In this document: positions 35,626-46,080 of the stretch, piece after piece
How positions within the stretch are numbered: the stretch's first letter is position 1
Layout of the letters: each line of letters begins with the position of its first letter
From: Strongylocentrotus droebachiensis
Lineage: Eukaryota; Echinodermata; Echinoidea; Camarodonta; Strongylocentrotidae
NCBI GenBank assembly: GCA_035222895.1
Contig: JAVYIG010001036.1
Location: 248,001-312,000 of the forward strand
DNA length: 64,000 nucleotides
Direction: 5' to 3'
Position numbers and translations under genes: made by a program
The notes under the pieces: model-generated
Told to the model about the DNA's origin: nothing
The model's database searches: none
What the model saw: only the letters and a program-made list of their open reading frames with translations

Positions 35626-37317
35626 AGGTATACTGAATAATGATTATGACGTCAGCAAGCGGTCTCGATCAGTCGAAGAAATGTTTTATTCTGTTCTCGA
35701 ATCATGTGACGCTTTTCTTTCGTTCGACCCCCATCTCAATACCAAGAAAAGTGGGTCATAAGTTGGTGCTACTACATAGATCGTCCAGAATCGGGTGGAT
35801 TACATTTTTCATCAATCGCCACAAACGTGACGCGATAAAATCTTGGCGTACTATAAATGTGTACGGATTCGTGGATCACGCCATCTTCGGCTTGCAGCAG
35901 GCAGGGATAACAAATAAATGATTAAGCAACATCCAATATATTTTCCACATACACCGGTTGTATTGCATAAATACATGGCAGTCATCGAAACCGTTATCAC
36001 ATATCAATGTTTGACAGGCTTTCTAAAATTTCAATACGTGATTAGTACTAATGAGACTACACGGGAATGTTTTATGTAGCTGAATGACTTTCCGATTAGT
36101 TGAATCAAAGTGCATCTCCATATATCATGCTATTATCATGATTATTCCGCGTGAGACATTTCAACAAGTATAAGCCAGCCCAGCAGTGTACTTATATTCA
36201 ATGAAAGCAGATGTAATCTTAATATTACTTAAAGGTACTATGTCCCATTTGCTAGCCAAAAAAATGAAAAGGTTAAATTCCAACGGCATTTGAAAGATAA
36301 TACTAATTTAGAACTTCCCTCAAAAGGTGGGGCTTGAAAATGTCTACAAGTTAAATTACACATTACACATTAAATTATCCATTAAAGAATTGTTACTAGC
36401 GTTGCAAGCATAGTCTTTAGTTCTTTTTGTTGTTGAAACAATTGGAAAATTTGTTGAAGTGCCCATTTACGAATAGTGATAACAACTTTCGAACACTCAT
36501 AACTTTTGTTATTCTTTGTCCTTTATCATTACAATGTTCACTAGTATGTTTCTCTGACTTCTCTTCTTTTATTTTCTGAGTAGGTGTCTGTTAGGTAGTT
36601 TCCCTTTTTTGTTAATTCGGTGTGAATTTATCTATCCCCCGTGGATATTCGATTTCTCTCACCAGGTGCTATTCTTGGAACTTGGTCCCTTGTTATTATG
36701 TGTGGGTCGACCAGAAATTAAAACCTAAACAATAAGAAGGAATTCGATATCACTATTCTCATCAACTTATTAACTGTGATGAGTTTATAGCCGAGGGGGG
36801 TTCCAGAAAGACCTACTTTTCGAAACTCGGAAAATGCACAGCGGGATTGTGCAGACGATCCGATGTCGTGGCGCGCATTTCTAGTTGCAGAGAAGAATAA
36901 ATTGATGACACCGAGAGAGATTTCGGCGGAAGCTGCAATAGCGTGAATCCGCACTAACAGGTTTACCATCTGCAGCAGGTTCTAATGAAATAATGACGTA
37001 ATGATGAAAATAATCTGGATGGATAAAGCGCCAAATGATAAATTCAATGTCTCTAAGTACTTCATAGGTACGTCGATACCTTAGATACCATCGATTATGA
37101 AATATTAAGCTTCTTCGGGTACTTCGAAAGTTCAAAGGTTATGGAGCAAGGCGTTATGCTTAAAAAGTACAGGGCAAAGGATGAGGAGGAAAGAATAGGA
37201 ACACATGGATAGAAGGTCTGGCCAAATGAATAAACAAGTTCTTAATTGTGCTCTGTAAAGTTGCACCATACAGAATAACCCGGTGGGAGTTTGTCCATGG
37301 GGTCGAGGACAACTCGA

Positions 37318-37523
37318 GTCATTGGTTCAGTGGTACAGCAGTCGAACGCCCGGGTACGAAACCAAGTCACACCGCAGTGTCCTTTGGTAAGGCATTAATC
37401 CTCATTACTAAGTTCATCGGAGAGGACTTAAAGCCGTTGGCCCGCTGATTGATTACTGAAAAGCATAAACAAATGTTTTCTCAGCAGTCAGGTAAAACAA
37501 ACAAACAAACACACAAACAAAAC
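37318..37523 (+). mobile_element. tRNA-derived SINE, degraded, with CAAA tail
   Basis: A-box-like TTGGTTCAGTGGTA, decayed B box GGGTACGAAACC, and a body with GTCCTTTGGTAAGGCATTAATC shared with the SINEs at 48723 and 53750. It ends in AAACAAACAAAC repeats (about 37495-37522). Confidence 0.7.
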
Positions 37524-37559
37524 GAAATGTGTGCGTTCTTCAAAGGACGATGTTGACGA

Positions 37560-37680
37560 AACCACAATGAGTTTAGCAGCCTACCGGTACCCGTGGACTG
37601 CAGGTGAGGCTCGAATCCATAACCTTCAATACTCTATTCACATGTTTATAACCACCCGACAACGACACCTCGGCTAGGAA
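37560..37680 (-). mobile_element. tRNA-like SINE head fragment, minus strand
   Basis: On minus: GTGTCGTTGTCGGGTGGTTA (A-box-like) and GGATTCGAGCCTCACC (B-box-like). The body has no obvious match to the other SINEs. Confidence 0.4.
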
Positions 37681-39423
37681 ACACATTTCCAATGATATTC
37701 ATGAATCTGTCGGTCCATTTGTTATACATAATTGGAAAGAAATTAGCGTGGATATTATTCTCTCAAGATTGGTAATAGGAAACAAATCTTCTCTCTACTT
37801 AAATGTCAATATTTACATTTCACTCTTTCATCTTTAAATAAAGGTATTATTTGCACACTCATGATACCTGCTTCCATGAATAATCCTATATATTCTGATC
37901 CGGGATGATTCCTATAGATGAGGCTTGCTAAGGAGCATGCATGATATAAAGATGTTGAATTTTGAATTCTAGTTGCATACATGTCCATAGACAAAATGTG
38001 TGCCGTATCTTCTTAAAGGGTATCAATTATTCATAGAAATCCGACAATATTTGTTAATCCCTTTTTTGGGGGTGGGGTTGTTTGTGTTTGAAACGTGGCT
38101 AACGAAATTTGGTCTATATTAAATTGGGTCGCGAGAGAGATGAGAAGATAGGTTAGGGAAATTGATAGACATACAATCAATGACAATAAGATACCCATAA
38201 AACAATTTGGAGACAGAATGAGAGAAAGAGAGGGCGAGAGATAAACAAAATAAAGACCCACATGACGTCAAAGAAAACGAAAAGGAGACGTTTAAAGGTG
38301 TCTGGCACACCTGTGCGTTAAATTGTCAAACTCTTGACCGTTCCCTAGCCCGGGGCGTGTTGACTAGCACAGTCCAAACTCTTATCGATTGTGTGTAGTC
38401 ACTTATACCTCAGCTAGCGCTACGCGGGGAGGTGACCTACTTCACCGGTAGACCGTCACCCCAGCCGTCACAACTCGAGAACCCTGTTTCCACCGATATT
38501 CTAATCCCTCAAGAAGTATTATTGATCCGGTGAAAATCATACTACTGTGTCCACTGGGACGTGTCGCCTACGTACGTATATGTATGTTGAAAGCCAGAAG
38601 GGCATTGATTTTGTGTCCAATGATATGCGATAACGCGGTTAAAACATCTTCATGTATCAGATATTTTCCTTCCAATTCGATTTAAATTGCCATATAGTTA
38701 TAAGCAATCGTGTCCAGTCTAAATACAATACTTTAAGATACAGGTCGAGAACTATTACCTGATAATGTACAAGGACACATTATCATTAAGTACATCACGC
38801 ACATGAAATTGACAAACCATTTTACATAGGAACTTTTAGTGAAGATTTTCAATTGAAAATGCTCAAGTTTGAAGAGTCCATTTTCACATGACATAGAAAG
38901 GTATGAATACATTAAAATGACTCTCGTTCTAACTCATTTCTGAACGGTATTTAGTCCAGGAAAATCTTTCCCCTCAGGTGATTACAAATAAGCTACATAA
39001 AAATATACAATGTTATTTATCTCATTTGATCATGTATTCATTTTCCACATGCCAGTAAGGAGTAAACAAAATTATGTAGTACATTCCATATAACATAAAA
39101 GAATACACAGAGAAACAAACGTACACACAAACAAATAATTGACAATAGAGGTCATGATGAGTAAACACATGTGTGGATGAAGACAAAAATATGTTATAAA
39201 AAAGGAATGACATATTTTCTTATAACATTCTAGGACAGTACAGACTCGTGTAAATAAATAGCAACCGCGAGCAACGAACGTACTGCGCGAATTATGATAC
39301 AGAAATGTGAAGCGTATTGCATTTTATACGTCATAAAATAAACCGCCGCGGTTAACCGCTGCGTATCTGGAAAAAGGCTGCGTTCGAAACCGCGGCTGTG
39401 TAGAATCATTACGATACCACTAT
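37681..39423. other. Non-coding stretch, no gene seen
   Basis: Slightly GC-richer patch at about 38290-38480, with a short hairpin GGTGACC..GGTAGACCGTCACC near 38430-38460. No coding evidence. The segment just left of the fold-back transposon (39266-39400) is rich in CpG words such as CCGCCGCGG. Confidence 0.4.
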
Positions 39424-39499
39424 TGCACCGGTCAACTGGAGTCTTGAACCTACCCCCCTCAAGACTTCACTCTTATTCACTTTTGGTCTTGAACGTCCG

Positions 39500-39705
39500 A
39501 CACAAAGATTCACCTCTCATTCACCTTGCTTCGTAACAAATAAGGTCAAGATTCACTATTCCAAATTATTTATAAGGTGCAGATTCACCCATCTCCAAGA
39601 AAAATAGGGTGCAGATTCACCTCGCCGCTAAAAATATTAGGTGCAGATTCACCACACGTCTTCACCTGCTTAATTTTTATTAGGTCAAGATTCACCGGCC
39701 TTTCA
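39500..39705 (+). repeat. Left subterminal AGATTCACC repeats
   Basis: At least five blocks: ACAAAGATTCACC (39502), AAGGTCAAGATTCAC (about 39542), AAGGTGCAGATTCACC (about 39574), GGGTGCAGATTCACC (39607), AGGTGCAGATTCACC (39639) and AGGTCAAGATTCACC (39682), plus bare TTCACC words. Subterminal repeats of this kind commonly serve as transposase binding sites. Confidence 0.85.
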
Positions 39706-40160
39706 CCAGCACCGCTATTTATGGTAGATAGAGTGATTATTAAAGGAAACATAGAATTGATCATGAGTACTTGTGGAAACAATCCGTTTTCTGAAAATGG
39801 TAGCTAGAATTTAAAAAAAGGTACAATTTCGCCACTAATTATTTTTTTCGGGTCTCCGCTTCGGCTACGATGTCTCGCCAATAATTATTATTTTTGGATC
39901 TCCGTATCCATGATTTATTCACTTTGTATTAATTAAACGTGTGGCTTAATGATTTACATATACATGTAGCTAAAACTTGTCAAAAGGAGTGTTTTGTTCA
40001 ACCGCTTGTTTTTATATAAGAAAATGTTGTCACTGACACGCAGCTAGGCTAGGATTTTTTTTTTTATGGGGGCTACTTTAAGAAAAGTGGGGGCTAGATC
40101 TAATTCATTTTAAGCTGTAACAATAAGTTGTGTTTTTCCTTAGCCATCATGCTACTAGTA

Positions 40161-40876
40161 CTAGCAACCAAATTGGTAGGTAATATTGTGTCATTTTGTC
40201 TTTTTTTTCTGTCCCGAATTTGAATTGTTATCATGGACAATGCGATCCCATTTAAAAAAAAATGTAACTCCGTTTAAAATTGTGTTATTTAGATCTAGAC
40301 TCTATAACTTAACCAATAAATGAATATTTTTACTGTTGTCCCACATGAAGATCATTGTTATAAAGAAACATGCAAAATCATAGTCGTATTTTTGTCCCCG
40401 TATAGACTCTAATTCTAATCTATAAAAGGCCAAGCCAAAGCTAGTTTCATTTCGTAGACTGAAATTGATGCCATCACTCAGGCGCGGCGCAGGCATCAAT
40501 GACAAAAAATTGGCCTAGTATATAAATAATATAATTTAATTAAACAGTTGTAAGAAAAATGCTGAGGTATAGGGACATCATTTATATATTTATTCACGGG
40601 GTTTTTATAACAAAATTCAATTTCTGTCTACGAAATTAGCTTTATACCGATTTTACAGGAACAAATCTGGCATTGATTTTGCATGTTTCGTTACAACAAA
40701 TATATCGGTATGTGGGACAACAGTAAAAATATACTCGCATTTAATGGTTTTAAGTTATAAATAACACAATTTAAGACGGAATAACATTATTTTTAATGGG
40801 ATTGCACTGTCCATGATAAAAATTCGGGTCGGAAAAAAGACTAAATAAACATATTACGAACCAATTTGGTCGCTAG
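40161..40876. repeat. Internal imperfect fold-back of the transposon
   Basis: Left arm about 40161-40468 and right arm about 40612-40876 are inverted copies. Paired landmarks are CTAGCAACCAAATTGGT with ACCAATTTGGTCGCTAG, TTATCATGGACAATGC with GCACTGTCCATGATAAA, TTTACTGTTGTCCCACAT with ATGTGGGACAACAGTAAA, and GAAACATGCAAAATCA with TGATTTTGCATGTTTC. The loop is about 140 bp. Divergence between the arms shows the fold-back is not recent. Confidence 0.88.
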
Positions 40877-41514
40877 CAGTTCAGCACTCGTCACTCGCAA
40901 ATACTTATTTGCTTCATACTCTAGGAGCGTGCGGGCTCGCGCTGCACTGGAGCAGCTAGTTTCTGTGTATTGTGAATCTGTACTCCGTATTTACATCGGG
41001 GGCGCGGGCCTGGCCGGGTACTTAGGCTAGGCGGATACCGATCTAGCTACAGCAGTAGGTCAACCGCCGATCCGCTGCAATCACAAAACTTTTAAAATGT
41101 TGATGGAAATTTCTAGTTTTGGAGTTGGTAGTTGGAACGGAGAGTTCAGTCAGACAAATCAATAAATTGATTTATTAGTTCCCAGGGAATATTAATTTAT
41201 GGCGGGGGCGATTTTTCATTATATATCAATTTTGTTCGCCCTCGATCGTCTTGATATTTACTGTGGCGATTTCAGAGGTTTAGGAGGCGAAATCGCCTCG
41301 TCGCCATCGTGTATTTTTTTCGTTGGCGCAGGCTATACAAGTAAACAAAACGTGACAGCAGCTGTAAACAAATTTCCCCCACGTCTGCATAGCCGGGTTA
41401 TATTATGATTTACCCAAAATGTGACCAGTTGACAAAGCAGTCTTCGTTGAGTATAGACATATTAGAAACTCTTCAATAATTAAAAACTTTATCGGGGTAC
41501 ACTTTTGGTACTCA

Positions 41515-41606
41515 TCAGCAGGGCGGTATTCCGCATGTCGCTAACTTGTATGGCATCACAAAACCTGCCATACAAGTTAGCGACATGCGGAATACCGCCC
41601 TGCTGA
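41515..41606. repeat. Perfect 41-bp inverted repeat with 10-nt loop
   Basis: Arms 41515-41555 and 41566-41606 are exact reverse complements (outer TCAGCAGGGCGG, inner TTGTATGGCA), with loop TCACAAAACC. The perfection contrasts with the diverged arms of the surrounding element, so this hairpin formed more recently or is under constraint. Confidence 0.97.
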
Positions 41607-41735
41607 CTCCAAATTCAGAAGGTTCAGAAGGTATATATTTTCGGGTTTTAATATTCGTGGACACCGGATTTAGCGCGAAATCCGAACTCGAACGTAGCTA
41701 GCTCCACGTCACAGTTTATTTAAATCTTGAACCCT

Positions 41736-41950
41736 CATTTCCCCTGGAGTCAAAGACATTCGACGCTCGTTCACACACGATAATTTTTTCACTCGACGCT
41801 CGTTCACTTGTATGTGAAAAATATTCGTTCAAGATTCACAACATTCGGTAAAAAATGAGGCAAAGATTCACCTTCTCCTACAAATAATAAGGTAAAGATT
41901 CACTACGGCCAAACAAAAATACGTCAAAGATTCACCACGCTCTGATTTTG
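41736..41950 (+). repeat. Right subterminal TTCACC repeats
   Basis: CGACGCTCGTTCAC twice (about 41761 and 41794), then TTCAAGATTCAC (41828), GGCAAAGATTCACC (41859), GGTAAAGATTCAC (41891) and GTCAAAGATTCACC (41923). Same strand orientation as the left cluster. Confidence 0.82.
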
Positions 41951-42205
41951 GCGACCCCAAGATTCGACGTCGAGTTGACGTCGAATGCTTGACGATCCTT
42001 GAGGGGGGTAGGTTCAAGACTCCGGTTGACGGGTGCATATATGAAACGTTACTATTCGGTTTCCCTCTACAATCCTAATGTGAACGGGGGGTGTCGGGTT
42101 TGAAATTAGAAATGGTGACGTTCATACTCATGTTACAGCCCGTCGATTGCAGGCTGAATCACTGTCGAGTATGCACTTGAAACTCCTACGATATCTGACC
42201 CCATT

Positions 42206-43040
42206 CTAAATAAAATAATCTATTTTAGATTCCCTCGGTTTACTGTTCTCTTTCCTAAATTGTTTGTATACATAGCTCTTCACCTAGATGGTAGTAACGC
42301 TTGTAGACAGATAGATAGACCGAGGAGCAAACATAAATGTGCTAAAGAGACAATTCTACACAAAATAATCTATTTCTGATTCCCTTGGTTTTCTGTTCTC
42401 TTTCCTAAATTGTTTGTATACATAGCTCTTCACCTAGATGGTAGTAACGCTTATAGACAGATAGATAGACCGAGGAGCAAACATAAATGTGCTAACGAGA
42501 AGCGTTCCTTCTCATTAATGTCATTTCCACTTCAAGCCTCAAGGAGAACTCACCCCATTCTATCCCGAATTATCTGTTTTTAACCCCCCTATTTCTATTC
42601 GCTTTTCTAAATTGTTCGGATACAGATCTCCAACCTCGATGGTTCTTGATTTTGTAAATAAGATTTAAACAAGGGGGGGGGGGGTTGAGTGTAAGGAGCT
42701 GGGGGGGGGGGAGGCAAACAGTTTGGACAGATAAAGTAAAGCTGTCCTCATTTTAACTTCAAACATCGACGAGACTAGTCTCGTTACTCAAAATAATATA
42801 TTTTTACTTTCCCTCAAAGATTCTTTTCTCTTTCGAAAAATGTTCGTACAGATCTGTACTTTGATCAGTTAAGTAAGGGTAGCAATAACCATGTATAAAA
42901 ACAAACATAATGAAAAGATTTTCTAAAGTAGAGGTGTCTTTCTCACTTCAAAATCCAGTGGGGTAGGGCTATCATTCTTTCTCTACATTTTTTTCTGAAT
43001 GTTCGTATAGATCTCCATCTTTGAGCTTGTATAGCTTGTA
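42206..43040 (+). repeat. Tandem repeat array, two near-identical 150-bp units plus diverged units
   Basis: Units at about 42206-42355 and 42356-42505 are almost identical. Both contain AAAATAATCTATTT, CTTTCCTAAATTGTTTGTAT, ACCTAGATGGTAGTAACGCT, AGACAGATAGATAGACCGAG and CAAACATAAATGTGCTAA. More diverged units follow at about 42550-42720, 42785-42940 and 42970-43040, recognised by TCT.AATTGTTCG.ATACAGATCTCCA-like blocks. Oligo-G tracts (about 42675 and 42700) interrupt the third unit. Confidence 0.85.
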
Positions 43041-43821
43041 GCCAGTTTGCGCTACTACCTGAGCATCACCACTCCTCCTTATACTCCCAGGGTTCTGATC
43101 CTTTGCGAATACTCTTCTTTAAAAACAGAGGATGAAGTGGTGATGAAGAGTCTCATTTCCATACTGACAAGAACTGTAAAATAAAGGTTATAAAATAGAA
43201 ATATGAAGATTAAAAGATCTACACCGCAACGTCGGAGTACTGTACTTAAATCTTACAAAATACGTAATTAAACAACCACAAAAAGGAATATAAATAGTTT
43301 AAGGAGCTTGGTTCTGGAGAATGCTTCATTTTTCCCCTGTATTTTGTAACAACCACCTAAACCACCTGTTCACTTGCATGAAATACATACAAATCCGCTT
43401 TCTAAGGATATAATGGTGAAGGGGGTTTTCCCTATAGAGGAACATTAATATGAATAAATCATTTCTCCCCCAACATTACGAATAATCAAGCATGTATACA
43501 AGTCATGTCTGATGTGATTTGGAAAGGGTAACATGTTTTTGGTGGTTTTAACAGAATTAAGTGTTTTTTTGCAAAATAACACATTATTTTCAGTGAAAGA
43601 AAGAATTCGCAACTGATGATAAAGTTATTAAAAGTGATATAATAAAGTATATGGCTTCATATTCTTTAAGAGAGAATTAATATTTATATATTATGAAGAA
43701 AATTTGTTTTCGTAGAATGATAAATTTTGTTTAAAATGCTAGGTAAGTCAAATACGTCCTTTAAAGCGAGACTGTACTTCGTGTAGCTATACTTGTGCCC
43801 CTCTATATAGCAAGCAATGCC
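43041..43821. other. Non-coding stretch, no gene seen
   Basis: AT-rich, with nothing recognised. Confidence 0.5.
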
Positions 43822-43936
43822 TAATGGGTCGTTGCAATAAATAATTATTGCAAATCCCAAACTTCAAGAGTAAGTCTGGTGATTAATTGCAAATTGGCAA
43901 TTGATCGTTACTCAACTCTCTTGCAACGCCCCATTA
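43822..43936. mobile_element. MITE with TAATGGG.CGTTGCAA ends
   Basis: Left TAATGGGTCGTTGCAA pairs with right TTGCAACGCCCCATTA (one mismatch in 16) over 115 bp. The inner parts are also inverted (TTGCAAATC and GATTAATTGCAAATTGGCAA). The outermost TA on each side could be a TA target duplication. A related end lies at about 44055-44115. Confidence 0.8.
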
Positions 43937-43990
43937 GTAAGAGAGAGAGAGAGAGATAGATAGAGATAGAGAGATAAAGTGAGGGGAGAC
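43937..43990. repeat. (GA)n/(GATA)n microsatellite
   Basis: Directly abuts the right end of the MITE at 43822-43936. Confidence 0.9.
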
Positions 43991-44052
43991 TAAAAGTTTA
44001 ATTTAATTGTTAAACTGTAATCCTATACAAAATCCTAGGAAATTTAGGAAAC

Positions 44053-44115
44053 TGGTGGGGCGTTGCAAAAAAGTTGAGTAGCACATTTTGCAACTTGCAA
44101 TCAATCGAACCTATC
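44053..44115 (+). mobile_element. Solitary end of the GGGGCGTTGCAA MITE family
   Basis: GGTGGGGCGTTGCAA, then AAGTTGAGTAGCA and TTGCAACTTGCAATCAATCG. It matches the right end of 43822-43936 in inverse orientation. No partner end was found nearby. Confidence 0.5.
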
Positions 44116-44884
44116 TTGCCCTTTTAGTCTGTTAGCAATATCTAATGATCAAACAAATAACACGCACAAATACATGTACATACAAATTGCGGAATATTTG
44201 GATATCGGAACTCATCACTTCCGAATTAACCAGTTCAATAGCATTTAATAGGGAAAACTTTGACAATATCATTGACTTCTTGCAGTAGATGATTCAGCAT
44301 GTGTATTTATACCACATAAAGATAATAAAAATAAAAATTAACACAATCCCTGCTTTAATGTTACCCTATTTTGTTTTCTAGTGCACCGATACTGGCATTA
44401 TATATATTGAAGTCATCCTACATTTTTTGTAATTCTTGATCATACGGATTACGTTACATTTATTTCCATATAAAGAAATTATTACGATTTCATCTTTACC
44501 CATCTCATTGTTCGTCCACGAGTATTTTCCTCCGGCTGGAATTCACTTCTCAAAAGTGCGTATGAACTACAAAGACAGGTGAAATTCTCATTTGAGAACG
44601 CGTGCGGGCGACAGATGGGTGTTTTTTTTTTCTTCTTCTGAAAATAAGCTTTTCAATGAAGTTTACACATGGGATATCACACGTAAACTGACAGTTGACA
44701 TGACATATCGCATCACCGCAATTTCCATTTCTAAAAGAAGAAAGTACGTCTAGCAAGACGTTTTCGAGGAGTTCTATGGTTGATTTCCATGGTAACCGAT
44801 GGAAATGTCATCATCCTCCTCACACTCCCTCTAGCGTAATTAAATATGTCAGCATCATGGTGAATGAAGGCGTAGTGAGACAAA

Positions 44885-45165
44885 GTACTTTCCGGTCTAT
44901 GGACTAATCTCTTTATTTGCCACACAATAATATTCCTTCAGGTAGGCTTCAAGATTGTTTAACAATTTCCAGTGGAAGATTGATCTATGTCGGTGTTTAA
45001 AAGGATTATCATGGACCAAATCAAGACTGGAAATAGTTCATTTTGAAAAGCCATTGTGTTGCACAAAGCAATCCTCTCACCAATTCATGCCCATAGTTTT
45101 GTGCAAAATTGCACGGATGGCAAACGAGCTACAGTGCAGAAAGCCGAATAAAGCAACGATAGGTG
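44885..45165 (+). repeat. Interspersed repeat family R1, copy 3
   Basis: Begins around TTTGCCACACAATAATATTC and runs through TCGGTGTTTAAAAGG, ATCATGGACCAAATCA, GGAAATAG, GTTGCACAAAGCAATCCT and GTTTTGTGCAAAATTGCAC, in the same order as the copies at 2050 and 8880. Confidence 0.68.
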
Positions 45166-45753
45166 TCAATAAACTAAAATAAAAATCCAAAAGTTACTAT
45201 GAAAGTCACGGTAGAATAAACATCGTGTCTCGTTTGTTGTTTTTTTCGCACTCGTTTAAATGCAGTATGATGCCCAAAATAATATTATGACAACTTTATC
45301 TTAGCCTTTGGCTAAACAATCATTACCAAATTTGTACATGCTTGTAACGTCATTTATTTGCATTTTTGACGTTTCGGGCACACATCAAACAAGAAGGACT
45401 AAATACGGACAAATATTTCGCTTCAAAATCGTAGACGCACGATTATGACAAAGCTATCTGATACTACTATTACTACTACTACTACTTCTACTTTACTACT
45501 AATGCTAATAATAATGAGAATAATAATATGACTAATCAAATTGTACAAGTCTCGACACTGGTTTCTTTCAAGTAATATGCACTCAAGGTCTGCATAAATT
45601 TAAATTAAAGGCAGGATATATTACTGACACTACTTGGGATTTACGCATACTGCCAAATGTTACCCACAATGTATCGATGTGTTGATAGCCATGACCCACA
45701 AAGCATCACAAACGGATGCAGCGGAACCGCATATCGCTCTGTGTACGGCATTA

Positions 45754-45767
45754 CCACCAGATGGCGC
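45754..45767 (+). promoter_or_regulatory. CTCF-like site
   Basis: CCACCAGATGGCGC agrees at every position with the degenerate CTCF core (CCA, S, Y, AG, R, K, GGC, R). It lies about 130 bp before the promoter-like cluster. Whether this animal's CTCF binds it is unknown. Confidence 0.4.
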
Positions 45768-45884
45768 AATTCAAAGTTCATTACAGCAGTGGTAGCGATG
45801 TCGGTAAAATACCTCGCCTAGACAAACTACAGACAAAATGAATACACGACATTTATTATTATATTTTTGATCAATAAAATCTTG

Positions 45885-46080
45885 TTCAGTGATTGGTCAT
45901 CATAGCATCACGTGACCAAACATAACATTGCTATGATGTAACCGTGACGTCATACATGGCATAGTGCACTATACCATAGCACTATACCATGGATGACGTC
46001 ATATATATATACGATCGATCAAGATCAATGTGCTATCGGTCGCGGTCGCGCGTCTGCACTTTTTACTACTTCAGTGTCAG
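45885..46080 (+). promoter_or_regulatory. Promoter-like cluster: CCAAT, E-box, two CREs, TATA
   Basis: In order: ATTGG (45892-45896), CACGTG E-box (45909-45914), TGACGTCA cAMP-response element (45945-45952), a second TGACGTCA (45994-46001), immediately followed by a TATATATAT tract (46002-46010), then CG-rich GGTCGCGGTCGCGCG (about 46038). Inverted copies of CATCATAGC and GCTATGATG flank the E-box. Spacing would put a start near 46030-46040. No coding exon was identified downstream; a 14-codon frame begins at about 46109. TATA and CRE words may also arise by chance in AT-rich DNA. Confidence 0.4.

Larger units (their letters stand above)
33631..37317. other. Non-coding stretch, no gene supported
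   Basis: A minus-strand 105-codon frame at 33614-33931 and smaller ones show no family resemblance. A GA microsatellite is listed separately. Confidence 0.45.
39424..42037. mobile_element. Non-autonomous fold-back DNA transposon with 40-bp termini and subterminal repeats
   Basis: Left end 39424-39463 (TGCACCGGTCAACTGGAGTC, ending in CCCCCCTCAAG) and right end 41998-42037 are inverted copies matching at 38 of 40 positions. Flanking TAT on both sides is a candidate short target duplication. Just inside each end lies a cluster of about 30-50-bp-spaced repeats containing AGATTCAC(C) in the same orientation: about 39505-39700 on the left and about 41830-41935 on the right. The interior holds an imperfect inverted repeat (about 40161-40468 with 40612-40876) and a perfect 41-bp hairpin (41515-41606). 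No transposase is encoded, so transposition would need a partner element in trans. Superfamily not assigned. Confidence 0.88.

Noticed and set aside
39577-39807. Frames inside the left subterminal repeats, on both strands
   Set aside because: Repeats of about 32 bp give recurring peptide words (for example ADSPH). This is repeat structure, not a gene.
41199-41408. 69-codon frame inside the fold-back transposon as a transposase remnant
   Set aside because: No catalytic or DNA-binding motif seen, and too short to judge.
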